A stretch of DNA of 39,394 bases from Nemertoderma westbladi (Eukaryota > Xenacoelomorpha > Nemertodermatida > Nemertodermatidae), in assembly GCA_032718475.1 (NCBI GenBank), contig JAUCBJ010006103.1:1-39394 (forward strand). The letters run 5' to 3'. Positions 20,156-31,423 of the stretch are shown piece by piece. A program made the translations under genes and the position numbers. The stretch's first letter is position 1, and each line of letters begins with the position of its first letter. Under the pieces are notes generated by a model, which ran no database searches, was not told where the DNA came from, and worked only from the letters and a program-made list of their open reading frames with translations.

Positions 20156-20903
20156 TTACAGATAACATCAAAGTGTGTACAGAGAGGTACAACTGTGATA
20201 GCTCGACATTTTTTTATCATTTAATGATATCCTAGTATAACATCTTATTTAACTATCTTTGGGTAAAAAATGTACCGGTACCATAAATATTTATGCAATT
20301 AAACAAATAATCTGAACTTAATGAATGCAAATACATGTTCCATGCCGCTATTATAACCTGATATAAGGAACAAGTTTCAGAAGAGACAATAGGAAACATC
20401 TTGGCATGAAAGTGTAAACCTGTAATTCACATGAGAGTTTACATTATAAATTTTATATAATGGGCTACAAAATTCATTATTCATGAAACATAAATATACA
20501 TGGCCTACATAATTGCCACGCTACATTAGTTTCATTGCCAATATTCTCTAACAAACTATAATACCCGACCCATTATCATATAAGGTAAGGTGTTTATTTA
20601 GGTATGCGAGGACCTAGTTTACTTTAATTAAGAATTTATTGGGACGAATTGGAGCATTAAGAAATTATCAATGTTGTACAGAGTACTATTATACAGTCTG
20701 TAAAATAATTTATTCTTTTAGTAAAGCGGGTTAATTGCATAAAGACTATTCCCGATGTGTCCTATCTAACTATCTAATGAACACTTCCTGGAATAGACCC
20801 CAATCTAATCGGTGATATCCTTTGACAACTCATGAACTGTGTGTTCTTCACACATAAAACTATTCCCAACCTGTTCATCTACTCAATAATTAGTAATACT
20901 TAC
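20156..20903. other. AT-rich spacer
   Basis: No gene-like frame or element recognised. It would be the next intron, or the 3' part, of the possible - strand gene at 20904-22014; no convincing following exon was found. Confidence 0.35.
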
Positions 20904-21029
20904 AAGAGTAAATTTCATAACATTATGGTCTCTACTTCTGACAGACCCATTGAATCGAACAGCGTCCTTGGGAAGTAGTTTGAATAGTGACTGATTGAGG
21001 CATACCGCAGCGGACTGCCAACCCACATC
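20904..21029 (-). CDS. Possible internal exon of an unidentified gene
   Basis: On the - strand a good acceptor (pyrimidine-rich, ending TTTGTTTAG) at 21030 is followed by 126 bases without a stop. The exon begins DVGWQSAAVCLNQSLFKLLP and ends ...DHNVMKFTL at a consensus donor GTAAGTAT at 20903. The length is exactly 42 codons, phase 0 at both ends. The candidate exon at 21824-22014 also ends in phase 0 at GTAAGT, so the two would join in frame. The protein is not recognised. The intron between them contains the 21171-21489 repeat. Confidence 0.4.
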
Positions 21030-21170
21030 CTAAACAAATGTCATATAAGAAGAACAATTGGGACTGTCATGGATGTAAACATATTCTTTGACGTCAATGA
21101 ATACTGCACACACATCATCCCATTCTTTAATTGTCAATTTGATATTGAATCAACCCTCGACGATGTCGAC

Positions 21171-21489
21171 TATGTGGGGCGAGCGACGAAAGTAAGCGAG
21201 CTTAGCATACAGGTACCACTAACTCAATCGGTGTGTCTGTTGTTCTGTTGATCTGTCGTTCTGTTGATCTGTTGTGTCCAATTTTAAACGTTAATAACTC
21301 AGCCAAATCTCGATAAAATATATCCAAACTTGGTACATATGTAGTCTGGCAAAAGTTTAGCAATTTTCCAAGTTGAATTTGCGTGGGGTCTTCGTGCAGC
21401 ATTTGTGTATCTGTCTTACAGTTATAATAAATTAATCTACCCAAAAATTATTAGGCTTGGCATCAGCTGGTTGCTAGAAGACTACAGGA
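21171..21489 (+). repeat. Interspersed repeat, copy 1 (~320 bp)
   Basis: Begins TATGTGGGGCGAGCGACGAA, continues with a TCTGTTGTTCTGTTGATCTG stretch, and ends GGTTGCTAGAAGACTACAGG. It matches 30144-30470 along its length in the same orientation with few differences. There are no terminal inverted repeats and no tRNA-like promoter boxes. The copies begin and end abruptly at the same points, so it is a discrete mobile or formerly mobile unit of unknown class. Confidence 0.8.
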
Positions 21490-21823
21490 TTACAGTACGG
21501 TACCGGTACTGTTAACTGTTACAGTGGTACAAAGTTACCGGTACCGTCTTCAGGTCGTTGGTCGTTGGCAAGGCCATCTAAACAACTTCTTCATCTAAAC
21601 AGCTTCCGACAGTCCGATGTATCTGGACCCGAGCAGCCGAGTGGCATCAAGATGCGATTAACTGAGGAATACATACTACGGAATTGCTTGCTTGTCAGTA
21701 AGATTCTATTTACTACACTGGGAATACGGCGGTCGGTCGGATCGTAATGCGGGCCACTGCCAAGTTCCTCATGCCTCACTCAGGCCACCCACCTTGGAAT
21801 GCGGTGGGAAGAGTCCGACTTAC

Positions 21824-22014
21824 GTCGATGACTGGACGAATCGATGAGGATTGCGATTTGGGTTTAGCGGCGGCCCGGACAGCCAGATCCTGGGATAGCC
21901 TGGGGGAAATTGTTGAAATTCGGGCAGGTGTATCGCATCGGATTACGTTCTCTGCCCCGCGAAAGTGTGAGTCGAATTCGTCGTCGAATTGGGTCGGAAG
22001 CTGCGAGAATTCTA
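21824..22014 (-). CDS. Possible 5' exon in a CpG-rich patch, unidentified gene
   Basis: On the - strand this stretch is stop-free in the frame reading VEFSQLPTQFDDEFDSHFRG (starting just upstream) and ends ...SSIRPVID at a GTAAGT donor (21823). The next candidate exon at 21029 continues in phase. AACAG at 22015 could be its acceptor, but the frame also stays open upstream to about 22190 with no ATG, so the start is unresolved. The surrounding 21700-22060 is clearly CpG-rich in an AT-rich window, as expected of a promoter-proximal exon, and TATAAATA lies at 22178-22171. The + strand is also open here (21747-22031), so the strand is not certain. Confidence 0.35.
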
Positions 22015-22189
22015 CTGTTATACGGGAATAAACCGCAGCGGTCCGGTGACTACGGACGGAAACTGGTATGAGCAGGTATTTTGATCGAGTTTCTCGTATT
22101 CTCGATGCTCGAGGCGGATATAGAGTTGGTTGTGTTGGGTGGAGATACCGATAGCTGCATAGCTCCGATCTATTTATAATTATGTTATT

Positions 22190-22510
22190 TTGTTATTGTT
22201 ATTTATTTATACTCGGAATTTGAGGAAGTCGACATTGATGAAGTAATGAAGCGCTTTATATTGGACATAAAATACCAGGTAGTATTCAAAGAGACCACGA
22301 TGATACTTATTTTAAAATTATATGAATAATAATCATGGTAATTTTTGGATTGAATTGCTCAATTTTAATCTGTATCTGATAACTGAGCCTCGTCCTGCGC
22401 AAAGGCCCCTCGAACGTGTAATACTAGCCAAGAAGTAACTCATGCTTCATAGGCATAGCCACCCTTGTGTAGTATTTATTACATGTCCAGTGAAATTTTC
22501 ATTTACACAA
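22190..22510. other. AT-rich spacer
   Basis: Nothing recognised. Confidence 0.4.
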
Positions 22511-22640
22511 AGACAGAGACATATGGCTGTTGTCTTTATTGATTTCTTTAAGACTTCGATTCCGTCTCTCGATCACATAAGTTCAGCATACTGACAGCAG
22601 ATGAGATTCCTGAGAAATTATTGCTGCAATCAGATCAATA
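22510..22640 (+). pseudogene. LINE reverse-transcriptase fragment
   Basis: HMAVVFIDFFKTSIPSLDHI at about 22519-22580 matches the palm motif A context of LINE reverse transcriptases (FIDF-x-K with the first catalytic Asp). A stop and then DEIPEKLLLQSDQY-like coding remains follow. It is a short isolated piece, on the + strand, unlike the two larger LINE relics. Confidence 0.5.
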
Positions 22641-22777
22641 TACGATGGTTCCACGACACAGATCCATTTTTATGGGGAGTCTTTCTGTTTCGGGAGTATC
22701 CCTAAATGCCATATACGCTCCACCATCCCTGAAACAAATATGTCACCGTATTAGCCATCAGCCGCATAACGGCACCA

Positions 22778-22926
22778 ATTATACCTATACCTATACCTAT
22801 ACCTCTACCTATCAAAGTTAAGGTAACATTAGGGCGTGGCGGCCAAACAAAGGGAAGATCATGTGTTGCACAATTTATTATATTGTCATCCGGTAAACCT
22901 GTTGTATATATATATATATATATATT
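22778..22926 (+). repeat. Microsatellites: (TACCTA)n and (TA)n
   Basis: TATACCTATACCTATACCTA-type repeats lie at about 22778-22812 and a TATATATATA run at about 22905-22926. Confidence 0.8.
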
Positions 22927-23031
22927 ACTTATCCATTGTGCATAGATTGTACTGGGAGGAATCACTCTAGGTGATTCCCCAATATTTTGTTAGTGCCTTT
23001 CTAAGAGAGATCTAACATAAGAACAAGAACA

Positions 23032-23418
23032 ATGGCAAATATTGAGCCTGGCAAGACCGATCAGACGCCATACCTGGACCAAACGATCTGTGACCAACAT
23101 GCTAATATTGGGCTGGCCAAGCCCGATCTAACACAATGCGGTCATGGTCCAAAAGTGAACCAATCGAAACTACAACCGAGATAATGACGACGACGACGAA
23201 GATGAAAGAGAGGTCCATGAGCGAGGAACTCCACGATTAAGTAAGGCAGGAGGTGCACGTAGCACTATTTCTGTGAGACACATGACGTCATAAGAAAAAG
23301 ATGGACCATAGAAAAATCTAAGCGCGAGATAGAACAATTAGAAGTTGAGGAGGCCGAGATCCTAAAGGAGTTACATGAACTTGAAAAAGGGATGGGCGAA
23401 GATGATCGAGTGAGATGA
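23032..23418 (+). pseudogene. Broken acidic, charged coding remnant, possibly Gag-like
   Basis: An ATG at 23032 opens 50 codons (MANIEPGKTDQTPYLDQT...) to a stop. Other frames then continue with an Asp/Glu run (near 23186-23215), and from about 23286 with WTIEKSKREIEQLEVEEAEI, a charged coiled-coil stretch ending at TGA 23416-23418. The order of polar head and Glu/Lys-rich coil resembles the N-terminal part of LTR-element Gag proteins, but no capsid or zinc knuckle is present. At least one stop and one frameshift break it. Function is uncertain. Confidence 0.35.
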
Positions 23419-23675
23419 AGGCTGAATGTGAAGAACGTGAGCGCGAGTGCGAGAGGGAGAGATATGATAAATGAGAAAGTATACATTGGTTTTCGTTTTT
23501 AAACAACTTTGGATTATAGATGCCGCGGAAATTAAATAATATAATTTCCAAAATAATATAATTTTCAAAATAATGTAATTTTCAATAAATAAATACTGTA
23601 GTGGAACCCCTAAAAATACCATATTGAAAAGAAGGAGAAGTTTCGAAAATCGAAAGTTAAAATACATACAATATC

Positions 23676-26600
23676 GTGTACAGAGATTGCCACCCACAAC
23701 CTCGTGTAAAGGAGAGTCCCACCCACAACCTCGTGTAAAGGAGAGTCCGACCCACAACCTCGTGTAAAGGAGAGTCCCACCCACAACCTCGTGTAAAGGA
23801 GAGTCCGACCCACAACCTCGTGTAAAGGAGAGTCCCACCCACAACCTCGTGTAAAGGAGAGTCCCACCCACAACCTCGTGTAAAGGAGAGTCCCACCCAC
23901 AACCTCGTGTAAAGGAGAGTCCCACCCACAACCTCGCGTAAAGGAGAGTCCCACACACAACCTCGTGTAAAGGATAGTCCCACCCACAACCTCGTGTAAA
24001 GGATAGTCCCACCCACAACCTCGTGTAAAGGAGAGTCCCACCAACAACGTCGTGTAAAGGAGAGTCCCACCCACAACCTCGTGTAAAGGAGAGTCCCACC
24101 CACAACCTCGTGTAAAGGAGAGTCCCACCCACAACCTCGCGTAAAGGAGAGTCCCACACACAACCTCGTGTAAAGGATAGTCCCAACCACAACCTCGTGT
24201 AAAGGAGACTCCCACCCACAACCTCGTGTAAAGGAGATTCCCACCCACAACCTCGTGTAAAGGAGATTCCCACACAACCTCGTGTAAAGGAAGGTCCCAC
24301 CCACAACCTCGTGTAAAGGAGAGTCCCACCCACAACCTCGTGTAAAGGAGAGTCCCACCCACAACCTCGCGTAAAGGAGAGTCCCACACACAACCTCGTG
24401 TAAAGGATAGTCCCACCCACAACCTCGTGTAAAGGATAGTCCCACCCACAACCTCGTGTAAAGGAGAGTCCCACCCACAACCTCGTGTAAAGGAGAGTCC
24501 CACCCACAACCTCGTGTAAAGGAGAGTCCCACCCACAACCTCGTGTAAAGGAGAGTCCCACCCACAACCTCGTGTAAAGGAGATACCCACCCACAACCTC
24601 GCGTAAAGGAGAGTCCCACCCACAACCTCGTGTAAAGGAGAGTCCGACCCACAACCTCGTGTAAAGGAGAGTCCCACTCACAACTTCGTGTAAAGGATAG
24701 TCCCACCCACAACCTCGTGTAAAGGATAGTCCCACCCACAACCTCGTGTAAAGGAGAGTCCCACCAACAACGTCGTGTAAAGGAGAGTCCCACCCACAAC
24801 CTCGTGTAAAGGAGAGTCCCACCCACAACCTCGTGTAAAGGAGAGTCCCACCCACAACCTCGCGTAAAGGAGAGTCCCACACACAACCTAGTGTAAAGGA
24901 TAGTCCCAACCACAACCTCGTGTAAAGGAGACTCCCACCCACAACCTCGTGTAAAGGAGATTCCCACCCACAACCTCGTGTAAAGGAGATTCCCACACAA
25001 CCTCGTGTAAAGGAAGGTCCCACCCACAACCTCGTGTAAAGGAGAGTCCCACCCACAACCTCGTGTAAAGGAGAGTCCCACCCACAACCTCGCGTAAAGG
25101 AGAGTCCCACACACAACCTCGTGTAAAGGATAGTCCCACCCACAACCTCGTGTAAAGGATAGTCCCACCCACAACCTCGTGTAAAGGAGAGTCCCACCCA
25201 CAACCTCGTGTAAAGGAGAGTCCCACCCACAACCTCGTGTAAAGGAGAGTCCCACCCACAACCTCGTGTAAAGGAGAGTCCCACCCACAACCTCGTGTAA
25301 AGGAGATACCCACCCACAACCTCGCGTAAAGGAGAGTCCCACCCACAACCTCGTGTAAAGGAGAGTCCGACCCACAACCTCGTGTAAAGGAGAGTCCCAC
25401 TCACAACTTCGTGTAAAGGAGAGTCCCACCCACAACCTCGTGTAAAGGAGAGTCCCAACCACAACCTCGTGTAAAGGAGACTCCCACCCACAACCTCGTG
25501 TAAAGGAGATTCCCACCCACAATCTCGTTTAAAGGAGATTCCCACACAACCTCGTGTAAAGGAGAATCCCACCCACAATCTCGTGTAAAGGAGAGTCCCA
25601 CCCACAACCTCGTGTAAAGGAGAGTCCCACCCACAACCTCGTGTAAAGGAGATTCCCACCCACAACCTCGTGTAAAGGAGAGTCCCACCCACAACCTCGT
25701 GTAAAGGAGATTCCCACCCACAACCTCGTGTAAAGGAGAGTCCCACCCACAACCTCGTGTAAAGGAGATTCCCACCCACAACCTCGTGTAAAGGAGAGTC
25801 CCACCCACAACCTCGTGTAAAGGAGAGTCCCACCCACAACCTCGTGTAAAGGAGATTCCCACCCACAACCTCGTGTAAAGGAGAGTCCCACCCACAACCT
25901 CGTGTAAACGAGATTCCCACCCACAACCTCGTGTAAAGGAGAGTCCGACCCACAACCTCGTGTAAAGGAGAGTCCCACTCACAACTTCGTGTAAAGGAGA
26001 GTCCCACCCACAACATCGTGTAAAGGAGAGTCCCAACCACAACCTCGTGTAATGGAGACTCCCACCCACAACCTCGTGTAAAGGAGAATCCCACCCACAA
26101 TCTCGTGTAAAGGAGAGTCCCACCCACAACCTCGTGTAAAGGAGAGTCCCACACCACCTCGTGTAAAGGATAGTCCCACCCACAACCTCGTGTAAAGGAG
26201 ATTCCCACCCACAACCTCGTGTAAAGGAGAGTCCCACCCACAACCTCGTGTAAAGGAGAGTCCCACCCACAACCTCGTGTAAAGGAGAGACCCACTCACA
26301 ACCTCGTGTAAAGGAGATTCCCACCCACAACCTCGTGTAAAGGAGAGTCCCACCCACAACCTCGTGTAAAGGAGAGTCCCACCCACAACCTCATGTAAAG
26401 GAGAGTCCCACCCACAACCTCGTGTAAAGGAGAGTCCCACCCACAACCTCGTGTAAAGGAGAGTCCCACCCACAACCTCGTGTAAAGGAGAGTCCCACCC
26501 ACAACCTCGTGTAAAGGAGATTCGCACCCACAACCTCGTGTAAAGGAGAGTCCCACCCACAACCTCGTGTAAAGGAGAGTCCCACCCACAACCTCGTGTA

Positions 26601-28739
26601 AAGGAGAGTCCCACCCACAACCTCGTGTAAAGGAGAGTCCCACCCATAACCTCGTGTAAAGGAGATTCCCACCCACAACCTCGTGTCAAGGAGAGTCCCA
26701 CACAACCTCGTGTAAAGGAGATTCCCACCCACAACCTCGTGTAAAGGAGAGTCCCACCCACAACCTCGTGTAAAGGAGATTCCCACCCACAACCTCGTGT
26801 CAAGGAGAGTCCCACCCACAACCTCGTGTAAAGGAGATTCCCACCCACAACCTCGTGTCAAGGAGAGTCCCACACAACCTCGTGTAAAGGAGATTCCCAC
26901 CCACAACCTCGTGTAAAGGAGAGTCCCACCCACAACCTCGTGTAAAGGAGATTCCCACCCACAACCTCGTGTAAAGGAGAGTCCCACACAACCTCGTGTA
27001 AAGGAGAGTCCCACACAACCTCGTGTAAAGGAGAGTCCCACCCACAACCTCGTGTAAAGGAGATTCCCACCCACAACCTCGTGTAAAGGAGAGTCCCACC
27101 CACAACCTCGTGTAAACGAGATTCCCACCCACAACCTCGTGTAAAGGAGAGTCCGACCCACAACCTCGTGTAAAGGAGAGTCCCACTCACAACTTCGTGT
27201 AAAGGAGAGTCCCACCCACAACCTCGTGTAAAGGAGAGTCCCAACCACAACCTCGTGTAAAGGAGACTCCCACCCACAACCTCGTGTAAAGGAGAATCCC
27301 ACCCACAATCTCGTGTAAAGGAGAGTCCCACCCACAACCTCGTGTAAAGGAGAGTCCCACACAACCTCGTGTAAAGGATAGTCCCACCCACAACCTCGTG
27401 TAAAGGAGATTCCCACCCACAACCTCGTGTAAAGGAGAGTCCCACCCACAACCTCGTGTAAAGGAGAGTCCCACCCACAACCTCGTGTAAAGGAGAGTCC
27501 CACTCACAACCTCGTGTAAAGGAGATTCCCACCCACAACCTCGTGTAAAGGAGAGTCCCACCCACAACCTCGTGTAAAGGAGAGTCCCACCCACAACCTC
27601 ATGTAAAGGAGAGTCCCACCCACAACCTCGTGTAAAGGAGAGTCCCACCCACAACCTCGTGTAAAGGAGAGTCCCACCCACAACCTCGTGTAAAGGAGAG
27701 TCCCACCCACAACCTCGTGTAAAGGAGATTCGCACCCACAACCTCGTGTAAAGGAGAGTCCCACCCACAACCTCGTGTAAAGGAGAGTCCCACCCACAAC
27801 CTCGTGTAAAGGAGAGTCCCACCCACAACCTCGTGTAAAGGAGAGTCCCACCCATAACCTCGTGTAAAGGAGATTCCCACCCACAACCTCGTGTCAAGGA
27901 GAGTCCCACACAACCTCGTGTAAAGGAGATTCCCACCCACAACCTCGTGTAAAGGAGAGTCCCACCCACAACCTCGTGTAAAGGAGATTCCCACCCACAA
28001 CCTCGTGTCAAGGAGAGTCCCACCCACAACCTCGTGTAAAGGAGATTCCCACCCACAACCTCGTGTCAAGGAGAGTCCCACACAACCTCGTGTAAAGGAG
28101 ATTCCCACCCACAACCTCGTGTAAAGGAGAGTCCCACCCACAACCTCGTGTAATGGAGATTCCCACCCACAACCTCGTGTAAAGGAGAGTCCCACACAAC
28201 CTCGTGTAAAGGAGAGTCCCACACAACCTCGTGTAAAGGAGAGTCCCACCCACAACCTCGTGTAAAGGAGATTCCCACCCACAACCTCGTGTAAAGGAGA
28301 GTCCCACCCACAACCTCGTGTAAACGAGATTCCCACCCACAACCTCGTGTAAAGGAGAGTTCGACCCACAACCTCGTGTAAAGGAGAGTCCCACTCACAA
28401 CTTCGTGTAAAGGAGAGTCCCACCCACAACCTCGTGTAAAGGAGAGTCCCAACCACAACCTCGTGTAAAGGAGATTCCCACCCACAACCTCGTGTAAAGG
28501 AGAATCCCACCCACAATCTCGTGTAAAGGAGAGTCCCACCCACAACCTCGTGTAAAGGAGAGTCCCACACAACCTCGTGTAAAGGATAGTCCCACCCACA
28601 ACCTCGTGTAAAGGAGATTCCCACCCACAACCTCGTGTAAAGGAGAGTCCCACCCACAACCTCGTGTAAAGGAGAGTCCCACCCACAACCTCGTGTAAAG
28701 GAGAGTCCCACTCACAACCTCGTGTAAAGGAGAGTCCCA
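23676..28739 (+). repeat. 29-bp minisatellite, about 174 units, with nested higher-order repeats
   Basis: The basic unit reads CCCACCCACAACCTCGTG then TAAAGGAGAGT (29 bp), head to tail without a break for about 5.06 kb. Variant units include a 27-bp form (CCCACACAACC), GATAGT, GATTCC, CGCGTAAAGG, GAGTCCGACC and CTCACAACTTCG. The last lies at 24673, 25396, 25974, 27182 and 28390, spaced 723, 578, 1208 and 1208 bp. The variants between the markers repeat in the same order, so 723- and 1208-bp blocks were duplicated whole. The left edge has a degenerate unit (CGTGTACAGAGATTG); the right edge stops within a unit at 28739. All three - strand frames are open over long distances because the unit lacks stops on that strand; this is not taken as a gene. 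Confidence 0.97.
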
Positions 28740-30143
28740 AATTGACGTTTGACATTTTAGTGAAATTATTATATAAGACCCAAGCCCCCCTCCCATCCCA
28801 CACCATTGAAGCAAAACAACCACCACCACCACCGTCACCAAAGTTTACAATAACAAACAATACGTATTCCTATGTTATTTATTTCGAATATCCCATTTCC
28901 TGTAGTATTTGTAACTTCGTTGAAATTATCCAGTTGTGGAAGTACGTGACGTCAGTGTATACTCCGGGATGTCTATATTCACCACATCCATCTCCCCAGC
29001 TGTTTATTCCAACTAAAGCAAACCTATGTCAAAATACCAACAACGATTCAAAAGTCTACCCAACCGGAACTATTTAATATTATATTACTTCATTACTAAT
29101 TCTACATTATTAAAGGTTACTAAGCCGTCAGCAGAGATGAACAGATCAATAATAATTTCAATTCATAGGGATATTTCAACAGGCCAGCTTTCGCATCTAA
29201 ACAATACAATGGTACTGGTATAATTCGCTATAAAGGATATAGAAGGGAGGAGGGAAATTCAAATGATGATGGGGGATGGTACCGCGGGTTCTGAGGATGG
29301 ACCTGGCTTTTTAATCTTATGTAGTGCTAGTGCATGTAAGTACTGTAGTGCAGTACAGTCTTAATTGTCAGATAGTAAACTGACCCTTAACATTTTAAGA
29401 TCATTATTTGGCGCAGTGTGCTTACACAAGAACCAGTATATCGAAATTTGATCCAGGTAGTGCCGCTACCCTCTAGAGTTTGAAAGCTTCGCGACGAGGT
29501 TTCAAATCAGCGGTTACTAAAGCATGTGATGATGGTCTGGGACTCTATTAGGGCATACGGAGCGTTCCCATTAACCGAATGCTTACCTCAACTGCTATAG
29601 CAACTAGACTTTCTGACTGGGATAAGAAATTCGAACGGTTTTGGGAAGCCGAAATAATTACCACCTGTCATCCGGATGCATATTTCCAATTGGGGTGTCG
29701 TTTCAGCCTATGGAAGTATTTCTGGGCTTCTAATTGGCTGTTTCTTCAATAAGCTCACCTCATTGGCTAACACTCTCCCATAGCCATAAGGTGTGTCGGT
29801 ACAGCCCAATTGCCAGAAGGGGTGTCGCTTGGGGGAAATCACTTTTATTACTTGTAAATTTTACTTAGGCCTGCCTACTCCTTCCGTATTAAACAGGTAA
29901 ATCACAATTACTGTATATTGTCATATTCACTAATGTCTGGTGTTATTTGTTACCACAAATACTACTGCCATATATAATTATATATTATATTAATTCACAA
30001 AAATATTTGTGCGAGCCACGTACAGTAGTAGCCGAAGCATTTGTAACCTGACAGTGTTGGGGGTGGGGGTCATTAAGGGGAAATACTTGTCATTAGTTTT
30101 TGTCGCCTTAACTACTGAGTTTGATTTAAATATATACATACAG
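28740..30143. other. Region between the minisatellite and repeat copy 2
   Basis: A (CCA)n run near 28818-28835. The + strand frame 28742-29077 is proline-rich near its start and has no known domain. 29440-29850 is less AT-rich, with no recognised gene. A short GGGGTGTCG motif occurs at about 29694 and again near 29820. Confidence 0.35.
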
Positions 30144-30470
30144 TATGTGGGGCAAGCGACGAAAGTAAGCGAGCTTAGCATACTGGTACCACTAACTCAA
30201 TCGGTGTGTCTGCTGCTCTGTTGTTCTGTTGTTCTGTTGCTCTGTTGATCTGTTGTGTCGAATTTTAAACGTTAATAACTCAGCCAAATCTCGATAAAAT
30301 ATATCCAAAATTGGTATATATGTAGTCTGGCAAAAGTTTAGAAATGTTCCAAATTGAATTTGCGTGTGGTCTTCGTGCAGCTCTGTGTAACTGTCTTGCA
30401 GTTATAATAAATTTATCTACCCAAAAATTATTAGGTTTGGCATCAGCTGGTTGCTAGGAGACTGCAGGAT
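30144..30470 (+). repeat. Interspersed repeat, copy 2
   Basis: Same unit as 21171-21489, same orientation, from TATGTGGGGCAAGCGACGAA to GGTTGCTAGGAGACTGCAGG. It differs by scattered substitutions and by the length of its CTGTTG run. Confidence 0.8.
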
Positions 30471-31423
30471 ATATCAGGTGGGTTTGAAATTCAGCAATAC
30501 CAGTACAATGCAGCAATAATGTGGCCTTGGGAATTGTGGTAGGCCTATTTCACTTTCAGCCATTCCAGCATTTCCAGATTGCAGAGTTCAGAATACGACA
30601 GCGGTACCATGAGATCTCTGTACTCAGTACCGGTACTGCTCACTGCTGTTGCTGTATGTGGTAGGCCTAGCTTTCTAGGCTGGTTGTCAGTCTGTCAGTG
30701 TGGTACTGCTACTGCATTATCTGGGAAGTTTTGAAATTATGTGGTCTTGAGACAGACGGACATATTGTCAAGTTGTACCAGCTGACCTTTAGGCCTATTC
30801 CATGTTCCGGTATCTACTACTGCACTAGGTACCCCAACAGCCCACTACTGCAACACCCAGCAACGTTTTGGAATTGTACCGGTACTCAAACAACTCGCCA
30901 TCAAGGCCACCGCCACTCTCTGTCGCAGTGTCGTTGGCGACCTCGACTTTTGGTATCACTACTGTGCTAGTGCTACAGGCAAACTGGACTAACCAATGAG
31001 CGAGACCCAAGGACTGAAGAATGCATTGAATTTTTTGAGTAGTTTGACTGTGGACTTCTATGACATCGATGCCAAGCTGCCAATGCGAAAGTTTTTTTTA
31101 AAGTAAAAGTTTGGTTAAATTTTCTTAATTATTTATTTAAATTTCTTAAGTACTGATTTTTGGATAGAATTTCTCAATTTTAATCTGTCAATTTTAATCT
31201 TTAATCCACGAACGTGTTAATGTCAGTGAGTACGGACAGTGCAGCAGTGAAAACCAGACGTAGTCTTATTTAAAAAGAATAGGACTATCCTGCTACTGTA
31301 GAGCTAGCTCATCTATCAGTCTAAGGTCAAAGGCAGAAAGGTTCTACAGTACCTATAACTGACCACGCATTGAAGCTCACAATCCGCTTACCCTAGGCCT
31401 ACCTATTTTTACCTGTTACCGAT
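30471..31423. other. Upstream flank of the gypsy-like element
   Basis: Many GTACCGGTAC and TAGGCCTA words. It may include the 5' LTR and leader, but no second LTR lies in the window to compare with, so no LTR or primer-binding site is called. Confidence 0.3.

Noticed and set aside
21747-22031. 94-codon + strand frame as a gene
   Set aside because: It is opposite the stop-free - strand block, which has a GTAAGT donor and a phase-matched next exon. Kept only as an alternative for the CpG-rich patch.
22158-22178. TATAAATA at 22171-22178 with the ATG at 22160 as promoter and start of the hidden - strand gene
   Set aside because: The ATG lies only about 11 bases after the TATA box, before any likely transcription start, and it is in a different frame from the candidate exon. 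Joining it would need a 49-base intron.
23371-26295. 974-codon - strand frame and several other 120-620 codon frames over the minisatellite
   Set aside because: They arise because the 29-bp unit has no stop on that strand in any frame. Overlapping frames give the same cyclic peptide, and nothing suggests a promoter or a real protein.
23676-28739. CRISPR array
   Set aside because: Units are contiguous with no unique spacers, and the window is eukaryotic.
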